DNA of 64,000 nucleotides from Rutidosis leptorrhynchoides (Eukaryota > Streptophyta > Magnoliopsida > Asterales > Asteraceae), in assembly GCF_046630445.1 (NCBI RefSeq), contig NC_092338.1:15724001-15788000 (forward strand), given 5' to 3'. Below the pieces are notes generated by a model that saw only the letters and a program-made list of their open reading frames with translations, searched no databases and was not told where the DNA came from. Every line of letters starts with the position of its first letter. Positions within the stretch are counted from its first letter, which is position 1. This document shows, piece by piece, positions 48,805 through 57,885 of the stretch. The position numbers and the translations under genes are program-made.

Positions 48805-49010
48805 TGTAACACCTTAGGCAAATCCCACATCGTCCACGGACATGAGTGATCATGGGATTATAAGGTAATACTCACGCTTAAATGACACAACGCGTTTTGG
48901 GACCACAGGTGGAGCTGGTGTGCGAGTATGTTGTGGTTAAGCGTGCTCGGGCGAGAGCACTACCAGGATGGATGACCTCCTGGAAAAGTGCTTCTCATGT
49001 GTGGTCGCCA
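48805..49010 (+). mobile_element. Cassandra-like TRIM LTR remnant with 5S rRNA-derived segment
   Basis: It starts TGTAACACC and carries CCCACATCG, a motif common in Cassandra LTRs. At about 48936-49002 it has GTTAAGCGTGCTCGGGCGAG and GGATGGATGACCTCCTGG, which closely match the 3' half of plant 5S rRNA with its pol III internal promoter (box A, intermediate element, box C). The 5' half of 5S is not recognisable. No primer site or partner LTR is seen, so it is a solo or broken remnant. Confidence 0.7.
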
Positions 49011-49396
49011 AAAAAAAGTCGTGGTCAAAACAAACTACCTAAATTAGAGCACTCAGAGCCGTTGCAATTTTTCGGCGTCGACCAAATCCGAAGCCGGAGA
49101 CGTCGATCACCTCCACTCCATAAATCGCTGTTTCCGCTAGCTATTTTCAGCCACCGTCGCATAGGCGACGTTGAATCATGTGATTCTCTTTTCTTATTTT
49201 TTTTTTCCCTTTCTTCTTTTTTCTTTCATTTATTTCTGCTTTTTGTTTTTGTCGTTGCAGGCGACGAGCAGCTGAAAAGGGAGATAGGGTGATTGATGTA
49301 GTTTTTAGGTTTTTACAATATGGGCCTCATTTTTAATATACAGACTATTTTTTATTTTGAAATGGGCCTGTTTATTCTTTTGGAGTTTTAATAATA
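49011..49396. other. Intergenic stretch
   Basis: I see no supported gene. It has a GC-richer part (about 49040-49180), a T-rich tract at about 49195-49250 and then AT-rich sequence. Confidence 0.45.
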
Positions 49397-50019
49397 GGGA
49401 AATTCCCCAAAATACACTTTTTTAAAAACTTTTTTTCCATAATACACTTTTAGAAAAAAAATTGTCTATTTACACCATTAAGTCGACCACACATTGGGTC
49501 GACTACCTCTATACCCGGTCGACCACACCAAATTTAAATGTGGTCGACCACCGTTTATAACTGGCAAGGTCGACTTCTGTTGGCTATCGGTCGACCACTA
49601 TATTCGACCCCAAAAAACACGGGCGACCTTAATGATGGTCGAGTATACAAAAAGACACTGAAATAGCGAGTTGGGATAACAAAATTCAAATTTCAACTCT
49701 AACATTGCAGATTCAAACCTGATTCATCAACCCTCATTCATTGCAGATTCAATCAAGAGATCACTTCAATAGTTTGTAGATAAACCCTAATTCCATCGTC
49801 AGTGTATCTATTTCGTCCCTAGATTCAATCAAGAGTTCCCTTCAAAGATGACAGATATTGAGGTAAAACCTATTTCGTTGTTGTATGTATATGTTAGTTT
49901 ATCTGTATGTGTATATATGTGTATATATGTATATCTATGTATGGGTCCCTGTATTTATATATATGTGTGTATGGATGTATTTGTATGTGTGTATATGTCA
50001 GTATATGATAGGTATCTGT

Positions 50020-50058
50020 AATTGTATATGTATATGTATATGTATATGTAACTATAGA
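50020..50058. repeat. TATATG microsatellite
   Basis: A run of TGTATA units in a wider TGTATATAT-rich stretch (about 49885-50058), in the first intron-like part of the Mutator-like element. Confidence 0.7.
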
Positions 50059-50344
50059 TATACAATTCTCCCATTGTTTTTGCTAAAGTGTATATATCTG
50101 TATATGGTTATGGGGATGCCTTAGGTCAGAAGATCACTTGCATACTCGACCATTCAAAGGGTCGACTTTCAAAAACATACACTATAGTCGACCCCATTTT
50201 GGGTCGCCTATAGTTGAATAAAACTTTAGTCGACCAAAAAGAAGGTCGACTATAGTGTATTTGCTTTTCAATTGTATGTACCTGTATGTATGTGTATGTA
50301 TATTAACATTTATGTATAATGACATTATCATTGTCTGATTGCAG

Positions 50345-50868
50345 GTTTGGTTCGAGGCCAAGGTCACCATTCGAAGCAAGATGTCTCTTATAAGGGAGAT
50401 TAAGAACAAACTCACTCCGGGTTAGACAAAGATTTTCAGAGAGACGTGTTTCGGTCATTGGTTAGATATAAAGTGTGATGACAATGATCCGGGATACATA
50501 CATTGCTTATTAATGAATCAGACTGACCGTCCAAAAAAGTTTGTAATCAACGGACGTGAAATATGTGAGGAGCCAGAAGAGCTATGGTTTCGAGTTACCC
50601 GAGACCATGTCATTAGGTGTGGTAGACATGAGTTTTGCTTGGTTACCGGGATGCGGTTTGGTCCAGTTACATCTTTTATAGATTGGATAGGTCAAGAGAG
50701 GTCGGATTTTGACCACTCGGTTTCATCTCGTGTTTTTATTAAACGACATAGTGGTCAACGTCATCTTTCGGAGTTTCACGACGCCTTTTTTAAAGATGAG
50801 TTGAAAGGAACTGACAAGGATAAGGTCATAGTCGCCATTGCGTTGACCAAGAGTTTAAAGATGAGTTA
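50345..50868 (+). pseudogene. DUF1985-like exon of a Ulp1-associated Mutator-like element
   Basis: After an acceptor-like TTGCAG at about 50344, the frame reads FREXXFGHWLD-type sequence, then EELWFRVTRDHV and GRHEFCLVTGMRFGP, the hallmark of plant DUF1985 domains, often found upstream of Ulp1-type proteases carried by Mutator-like elements. An in-frame TAG at about 50423 (in CCGGGTTAG, probably once a Gln codon) breaks the exon. The stretch open from 50513 is 118 aa. Function in the element is unknown. Confidence 0.6.
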
Positions 50869-50936
50869 AAGATGCTAAAGTACCGGTAAAGAAAGTTGAT
50901 GATCCGAAGAAATTTGATGATGAGACGAAGAAGGAG

Positions 50937-51925
50937 TTGACGGATATGATTAAGAATTTGACAAAGAGATTAGATGACCAGGAAAACAAACATGCCAAGG
51001 AGATTAAGGAGATGAGTGATCGGGTTGAGGCTGGCATCCGTGTTACACGTGAGACACTAAAGATAGTGCAGAGTTTATATGTTTCTAGAGGCTACCACAA
51101 GACAATGATTTTAAAACTTCATTCTATGATACAAAACCTACAACAGCATATCCGTCAACAAGAGCAGGTAATTTCTTATTATATAATTCATTTAAGCAAG
51201 TTGGTAAGTTATATAAACTGTCCAGTGTGCAGATTTGTAGTCGACCCTTCATTGGATCGACTATCACCACGTTTACATTGTAGTCGACCATTATCTAGGT
51301 CGACTATAATACATTTATACTATAGTCGACACATGTCAAGGTCGACTATATGGATGACTTTCTGATGACTTACTGCTGTGTGTTTCTGTGACAGGATGAT
51401 GGTGGTTTCATTGGTGGATATGTGTCAGATGTTGAAGTTCAGACAACCAAGAAAGATATGTATGATAATATGAAGGTTGCTTCACCGGTTTATGTGAGGA
51501 GAAGCAAAAGGGACCGTCGGGTTGCACGGGCAAGGATGTCTCCCTTCGTTACACCGTCACAAATGATCAAAAAGGGTGCTAAAAGAAAGTCTGACATGCC
51601 AGAGAAAGAAATCCCTATAAAACAACAGAAGACGGGGAGACAGAGTGCCCCGGTAGTGCCTGATAATGTTATTCTAGAAATCATTGACGATTTGATTCAT
51701 AAGTCTGGACTTATCTATCCCGGCCCATCCACATTATATCATGATGAAAGGAATCTGGACGGCCCTAAGACACCGGAAGAGATGATGACTCCACATTACG
51801 AGTGCTTATCGGTATTTGTTTGGGGCCTATCCGACGGATTTATATTCATCACTGACGAGTTTTGGGAGCGGATCTACAACAAATTTGAAGGCGGTTACTT
51901 AGATAACTTTGTAAGTGTTTTATAA
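50937..51925 (+). CDS. Linker region with coiled coil and NLS-like basic stretches
   Basis: This is the middle of the transposon gene. One exon (about 50937-51166) encodes a charged, heptad-like coiled coil (NLTKRLDDQENKHAKEIKEM). After an intron holding GTCGAC hairpins, a second exon (about 51396-51912) carries basic patches (RRSKRDRRVAR, KKGAKRKSD) and an aromatic C-terminal part that continues across a GT/AG intron to 51995. Similar linkers lie between DUF1985 and Ulp1 domains. I do not recognise a catalytic motif. Confidence 0.5.
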
Positions 51926-51994
51926 ACTTATTATTAAAGTGGTCGACATTTAACTCCGCTAACTTGATATTGACTAAGTGATTGTTAATTTCAG

Positions 51995-52661
51995 AATATT
52001 AATGGTTGGGGATCTATGTTGTTGTGGTGGAGCTACCGTTTAGATCAAATGGATTTTCAGCCACTAAAGGACCGCCAAAGATGTACGATCATGCCGGTCG
52101 ACATGATTAACTGGATGGGGATTTTTAAAACGGGTGTAACACTTGACCCGAATTACACTATTGGAAAATGTTACGAGTGGCACTACTGGAAAATGTGCAA
52201 AGCGTATAGAAAATCTGATTTTGATCACCACTATGGTATACTAGCACGACGTATCCCAGACAGTGCACGTACACTCACTACTGTTGGGTTCAACAGATGG
52301 TCTAGACATCTTGCAGATCGTGTTCGGTATGCTTACCTAACTTCTAATAGTGCAGAGTCAATGAACGCACTGTCAGTTCATGCAAGGAAACTCCCGATTA
52401 CAATGCTTCTTGAATTCTTTAGAGCTTCAGTTCAACAATGGTTTTGGGAACACCGAAACACTGCCGATGGTTTAACAACCCCTGTCACACCATATGCAGA
52501 GCGTAAGCTTGGTAAAATAAATCGTAAGTCTATTAGTTGGACTGTCAAACTGATATCACAAGTTAAGTTTGAGGTATTGGATATGAAAAAAGGCGGTAAA
52601 GTCAATCTACAAGATAAAACTTGCACATGTAAACAATGGCAGTTTTCCGGTATACCCTGTG
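51995..52661 (+). pseudogene. Mutator-type transposase C-terminal part with SWIM finger, cut by a gypsy element
   Basis: After an acceptor at 51994, the frame begins with an Ulp1-like stretch (WGSMLLWWSYRLDQM, IMPVDMINW) and then passes into a MULE transposase tail: WKMCKAYRKSDFDHH, NSAESMNALSVHARKLP, FFRASVQQWFWEHRN, TPYAERKLGKI, and the SWIM finger start CTCKQWQFSGIPC. The finger's His is lost at the gypsy insertion. The DDE catalytic region is absent, so an internal fusion or loss joined protease-type and transposase-type parts. It is non-functional. Confidence 0.75.
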
Positions 52662-55600
52662 TGTAGTGACCCGAACTTTTCCATGTTTATATATATTAAT
52701 TGAGATTGATATTTACATGATTAAATGTTTCCAACATGTTAAGCAATCAAACTTGTTAAGACTTGATTAATTGAAATATGTTTCATATAGACAATTGACC
52801 ACCCAAGTTGACCGGTGATTCACGAACGTTAAAACTTGTAAAAACTATATGATGACATATATATAGATATATATATAGTTAACATGATACTATGATAAGT
52901 AAACATATCATTAAGTATATTAACAATGAACTACATATGTAAAAACAAGACTACTAACTTAATGATTTTTAAACGAGACATATATGTAACGATTATCGTT
53001 GTAAAGACATTTAATGTATATATATCATATTAAGAGATATTCATACATGATAATATCATGATAATATAATAATTTAAAATCTCATTTGATATTATAAACA
53101 TTGGGTTAACAACATTTAACAAGATCGTTAACCTAAAGGTTTCAAAACAACACTTACATGTAACGACTAACGATGACTTAACGACTCAGTTAAAATGTAT
53201 ATACATGTAGTGTTTTAATATGTATTTATACACTTTTGAAAGACTTCAATACACTTATCAAAATACTTCTACTTAACAAAAATGCTTACAATTACATCCT
53301 CGTTCAGTTTCATCAACAATTCTACTCGTATGCACCCGTATTCGTACTCGTACAATACACAACTTTTAGATGTATGTACTATTGGTATATACACTCCAAT
53401 GATCAGCTCTTAGCAGCCCATGTGAGTCACCTAACACATGTGGGAACCATCATTTGGCAACTAGCATGAAATATCTCATAAAATTACAAAAATATGAGTA
53501 ATCATTCATGACTTATTTACATGAAAACAAAATTACATATCCTTTATATCTAATCCATACACCAACGACCAAAAACACCTACAAACACTTTCATTCTTCA
53601 ATTTTCTTCATCTAATTGATCTCTCTCAAGTTCTATCTTCAAGTTCTAAGTGTTCTTCATAAATTCCAAAAGTTCTAGTTTCATAAAATCAAGAATACTT
53701 TCAAGTTTGCTAGCTCACTTCCAATCTTGTAAGGTGATCATCCAACCTCAAGAAATCTTTGTTTCTTACAGTAGGTTATCATTCTAATACAAGGTAATAA
53801 TCATATTCAAACTTTGGTTCAATTTCTATAACTATAACAATCTTATTTCAAGTGATGATCTTACTTGAACTTGTTTTCGTGTCATGATTCTGCTTCAAGA
53901 ACTTCGAACCATCCAAGGATCCATTGAAGCTAGGTCCATTTTTCTCTTTTCCAGTAGGTTTATCCAAGGAACTTAAGGTAGAAATGATGTTCATAACATC
54001 ATTCGATTCATACATATAAAGCTATCTTATTCGAAGGTTTAAACTTGTAATCACTAGAACATAGTTTAGTTAATTCTAAACTTGCTCGCAAACAAAAGTT
54101 AATCCTTCTAACTTGACTTTTAAAATCAACTAAACACATGTTCTATATCTATATGATATGCTAACTTAATGATTTAAAACCTGGAAACACGAAAAACACC
54201 GTAAAACCGGATTTACGCCGTCGTAGTAACACCGCGGGCTGTTTTGGGTTAGTTAATTAAAAACTATGATAAACTTTGATTTAAAAGTTGTTATTCTGAG
54301 AAAATGATTTTTATTATGAACATGAAACTATATCCAAAAATTATGGTTAAACTCAAAGTGGAAGTATGTTTTCTAAAATGGTCATCTAGACGTCGTTCTT
54401 TCGACTGAAATGACTACCTTTACAAAAACGACTTGTAACTTATTTTTCCGACTATAAACCTATACTTTTCTGTTTAGATTCATAAAATAGAGTTCAATAT
54501 GAAACCATAGCAATTTGATTCACTCAAAACGGATTTAAAATGAAGAAGTTATGGGTAAAACAAGATTGGATAATTTTTCTCATTTTAGCTACGTGAAAAT
54601 TGGTAACAAATCTATTCCAACCATAAATTAATCAACTTGTATTGTATATTATGTAATCTTGAGATACCATAGACACGTATACAATGTTTCGACCTATCAT
54701 GTCGACACATCTATATATATTTCGGAACAACCATAGACACTCTATATGTGAATGTTGGAGTTAGCTATACAGGGTTGAGGTTGATTCCAAAATATATATA
54801 GTTTGAGTTGTGATCAATACTGAGATACGTATACACTGGGTCGTGGATTGATTCAAGATAATATTTATCGATTTATTTCTGTACATCTAACTGTGGACAA
54901 CTAGTAGTAGGTTACTAACGAGGACAGCTGACTTAATAAACTTAAAACATCAAAATATATTAAAAGTGTTGTAAATATATTTTTGAACATACTTTGATAT
55001 ATATGTATATATTGTTATAGGTTCGTGAATCAACCAGTGGCCAAGTCTTACTTCCCGACGAAGTAAAAATCTGTGAAAGTGAGTTATAGTCCCACTTTTA
55101 AAATCTAATATTTTTGGGATGAGAATACATGCAGGTTTTATAAATGATTTACAAAATAGACACAAGTACGTGAAACTACATTCTATGGTTGAATTATCGA
55201 AATCGAATATGCCCCTTTTTATTAAGTCTGGTAATCTAAGAATTAGGGAACAGACACCCTAATTGACGCGAATCCTAAAGATAGATCTATTGGGCCTAAC
55301 AAACCCCATCCAAAGTACCGGATGCTTTAGTACTTCGAAATTTATATCATATCCGAAGGGTGTCCCGGAATGATGGGGATATTCTTATATATGCATCTTG
55401 TTATTGTCGGTTACCAGGTGTTCACCATATGAATGATTTTTATCTCTATGTATGGGATGTGTATTGAAATATGAAATCTTGTGGTCTATTGTTATGATTT
55501 GATATATATAGGTTAAACCTATAACTCACCAACATTTTTGTTGACGTTTAAAGCATGTTTATTCTCAGGTGAATATTAAGAGCTTCCGCTGTTGCATACT

Positions 55601-56121
55601 AAAATAAGGACAAGATTTGGAGTCCATGTTTGTATGATATTGTGTAAAAACTGCATTCAAGAAACTGATTTCGATGTAACATATTTGTATTGTAAACCAT
55701 TATGTAATAGTCGTGTGTAAACAGGATATTTTAGATTATCATTATTTGATAATCTACGTAAAGCTTTTTAAACCTTTATTTATGAAATAAAGGTTATGGT
55801 TTGTTTTAGAAATGAATGCAGTCTTTGAAAAACGTCTCATATAGAGGTCAAAACCTCGCAACGAAATCAATTAATATGGAACGTTTTTAATCAATAAGAA
55901 CGGGACATTTCAGTTGGTATCAGAGCGTTGGTCTTAGAGAACCAGAAAATTTGCATTAGTGTGTCTTATCGAGTTTGTTAGGATGCATTAGTGAGTCTGG
56001 ACTTCGACCGTGTTTTCTTTAAAAATGATTGCTTAACATTTTTGTTGGAAACTATATATTTTTAACATATGAATATTATGTGATATATTAATCTCTTAAC
56101 GTGTTTGATATTATGTGATAG

Positions 56122-56724
56122 ATGTCTACCTCTAGAACAAGTCCCATTGACTCACCTAATAATAATGAAGAGTCAAATGTAAATTGGAATGATTTGTGGA
56201 CTGATTCACAAGTTCCCGAAGAGGAACCGGAAGAAGAGTCGGAACCGGAAGAAGAATCGGAACCGGAAGAAGAATCGGAACCGGATGAAGAAATAGAACC
56301 GGTGGGGGAAATAATAAAACGGTTAAGTAAAAGAAAATCCTCAACCAACCGACCAAAGTTAATTATGGTCAATGGTGTTTCCGCCAAGGAAGCAAAATAT
56401 TGGGAGGATTACCAATTCTCCGATGAATCGGATTCCGATGATGTTATAGAAATTACCCCAACTGAATTTAAAAAGGCAAAAGAAAATAATAAGGGAAAGG
56501 GCATAAAAATAGAGAAATCTAATTCCAACCCCGATGAACTTTATATGTATCGTCAACTCCCGAAGTCCTTAAGTTGTAACAATGACCCGGGAACCTCTAA
56601 ACCACCAGGTTTTTCTAAACCAATGTGGACAACGACGGCTCGTATTAGGGGAACATCATATATCCCTAGAAACTTGGCAAAACGAACCAAAACCGAAGAA
56701 GAAGAAACGAGCGAGTCGGAATAA
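56122..56724 (+). CDS. Acidic extra ORF of the gypsy element, unknown function
   Basis: The frame is open for 200 aa from ATG 56122, about 200 bp after the primer site. Residues about 33-60 are a tandem acidic repeat (EEESEPEEESEPEEESEP). The middle has an SDESDSDDVIEI patch and the C-terminus is basic then acidic (RNLAKRTKTEEEETSESE). No enzyme motif, membrane span or zinc finger is seen. It is followed by its own untranslated gap of 136 bp and then the F-box-like frame on the same strand. It could be a captured host fragment or an element-specific accessory protein; I do not recognise it. Confidence 0.6.
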   Translation: MSTSRTSPIDSPNNNEESNVNWNDLWTDSQVPEEEPEEESEPEEESEPEEESEPDEEIEPVGEIIKRLSKRKSSTNRPKLIMVNGVSAKEAKYWEDYQFSDESDSDDVIEITPTEFKKAKENNKGKGIKIEKSNSNPDELYMYRQLPKSLSCNNDPGTSKPPGFSKPMWTTTARIRGTSYIPRNLAKRTKTEEEETSESE

Positions 56725-56860
56725 GATAGTTGTATTCGTGTGGTGTAATATATGTAATATAGTGTTCTTATGCTTTATGATATATGTAAAAATTGCTTGT
56801 ATTAATAAGTATTTTTTTATGAAACTAACTCTTGTCTATTTTACAGTTTAAAAACACAAA

Positions 56861-57544
56861 ATGGATAGACAACCCAATATTTTAAGAGACCTACCCGGAG
56901 ACATGATTGATGAAATCTTGTCTAGAGTCGGCCAGAATTCTTCGGCACAACTATTTAAGGCGAGATCAGTTTGTAAGACATTCGAAGAACGTTCCAAGAA
57001 TGTCTTGGTTTATAAGAGACTTTCGTTTGAAAGATGGGGGATATCACATTGGGAAACCCATAAGTTACGATGTGTTTACTTTGACGCATATATTGCGGGG
57101 AACCCAAATGCTATTTTACGCAACGGGTTAAGAAATTATTTTGACTCAATATATCCGAATATTGGACTTCGTGATTTAGAAAAAGCGGCTAACATGCAAC
57201 ATAAAGAAGCATGTTATGCTTACGGATTAGTAATGTTCGCTTCTCACCAAAGTGAGAACAAGAACATCGGGCTACAACTATTAAACAAAACGTTTCCACA
57301 AGTGACGGAGTCGGTAATTGGGGTAAGAAATGAGGTTTTTAGATTATTACGGGACTGTTGGACATTACGTAACCCTCGTCCATTTGATGACGTTACAACA
57401 CGCTGTCTTATCAACGGCCATAACGGTTATGTTGCACAAGACCAAGGATGGGAAGTAGTCCTAGTAAAACCAGAATGCATGACTTGTTTCTGGACATATG
57501 AATTACGTGTCTTTATTGCCTTTGCCGAACGACTTGTGTACTAG
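56861..57544 (+). CDS. F-box-like protein carried by the gypsy element
   Basis: The frame is open for 227 aa from ATG 56861. The N-terminus has an F-box pattern, LRDLPGDMIDEILSRVG...LFKARSVCKTF (about residues 6-44). The rest follows the small plant family like Arabidopsis At2g35280/At1g67623: a GNPNAILRNGLRNYF segment, then LEKAANMQHKEACYAYGLVMF, a Sel1-like helix pair, then a Cys/His-containing tail. F-box proteins of this kind join SCF ubiquitin ligases through SKP1; a role in the element is unknown. It lies between the LTR and gag, where host genes are rarely found. It is intact, so recent capture or selection is possible. Confidence 0.75.
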   Translation: MDRQPNILRDLPGDMIDEILSRVGQNSSAQLFKARSVCKTFEERSKNVLVYKRLSFERWGISHWETHKLRCVYFDAYIAGNPNAILRNGLRNYFDSIYPNIGLRDLEKAANMQHKEACYAYGLVMFASHQSENKNIGLQLLNKTFPQVTESVIGVRNEVFRLLRDCWTLRNPRPFDDVTTRCLINGHNGYVAQDQGWEVVLVKPECMTCFWTYELRVFIAFAERLVY

Positions 57545-57885
57545 CTAGAATTGTCTTCACAACTATCTTGTATCAAAGTTATTGTGTGCTATATTTCATG
57601 CTTTATGTAAAATAAGCGGTATTGTAAGTTTGTAAAATATTGTATAAAAGTTTGAACGCGAAATATTATTACAATCAGTTTTTCATATAGAATTGTAGTA
57701 GTTGAATTGTATATTAGCTACTAAGTATGAACTTAACGGGTAGGTACTACCCGAATTTAAACTTATAAAACGCTAATATGAAGAAAAAGCTTTTATAAAT
57801 GAGTTCATATTATGCTACGAAATACTATTAACTACTCTTAATATTCTGTATGATTAACTTGTTCCATTTAACTATTTTGAAGGAA

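Larger units (their letters stand above)
49480..51350. repeat. Dispersed GTCGAC short hairpins in the Mutator-like element
   Basis: At least 15 GTCGAC sites cluster at 49482-49596, 50161-50250 and 51240-51346, in leader and intron-like parts. Many are paired as TAGTCGACC, an 8-15 bp loop, then GGTCGACTA, for example 50228-50252, 51239-51265, 51282-51308 and 51322-51348. Exon-like parts have very few such sites. Confidence 0.8.
49397..52661 (+). mobile_element. Decayed Mutator-like transposon (DUF1985/Ulp1-associated type), left part
   Basis: The probable left end is GGGAAATTCCCCAAAATACAC at 49397, like many MULE termini. Inside are a DUF1985-like region, a linker with coiled coil, and a transposase tail with a SWIM zinc finger. 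The element is cut at 52661 by a gypsy insertion, so its right end lies beyond the window and the inverted repeat cannot be checked. The coding parts look chimeric and carry at least one stop. Confidence 0.65.

Noticed and set aside
48936-49002. Functional 5S rRNA gene
   Set aside because: Only the 3' half is recognisable and it sits in an LTR-like context with substitutions; no tandem 5S units.
48882-49292. Open frame of 136 codons on the + strand
   Set aside because: It runs through the 5S-derived Cassandra-like segment and a T-rich tract; no domain or codon pattern supports a protein.
53236-53469. 77-codon frame, repeated at 63073-63306
   Set aside because: Both lie at the same place in the two LTRs of the gypsy element; it is LTR sequence, not a gene.
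56088-56387. 99-codon Ser/Gly-rich frame on the minus strand
   Set aside because: It is the antisense shadow of the acidic repeat in the ORF at 56122.
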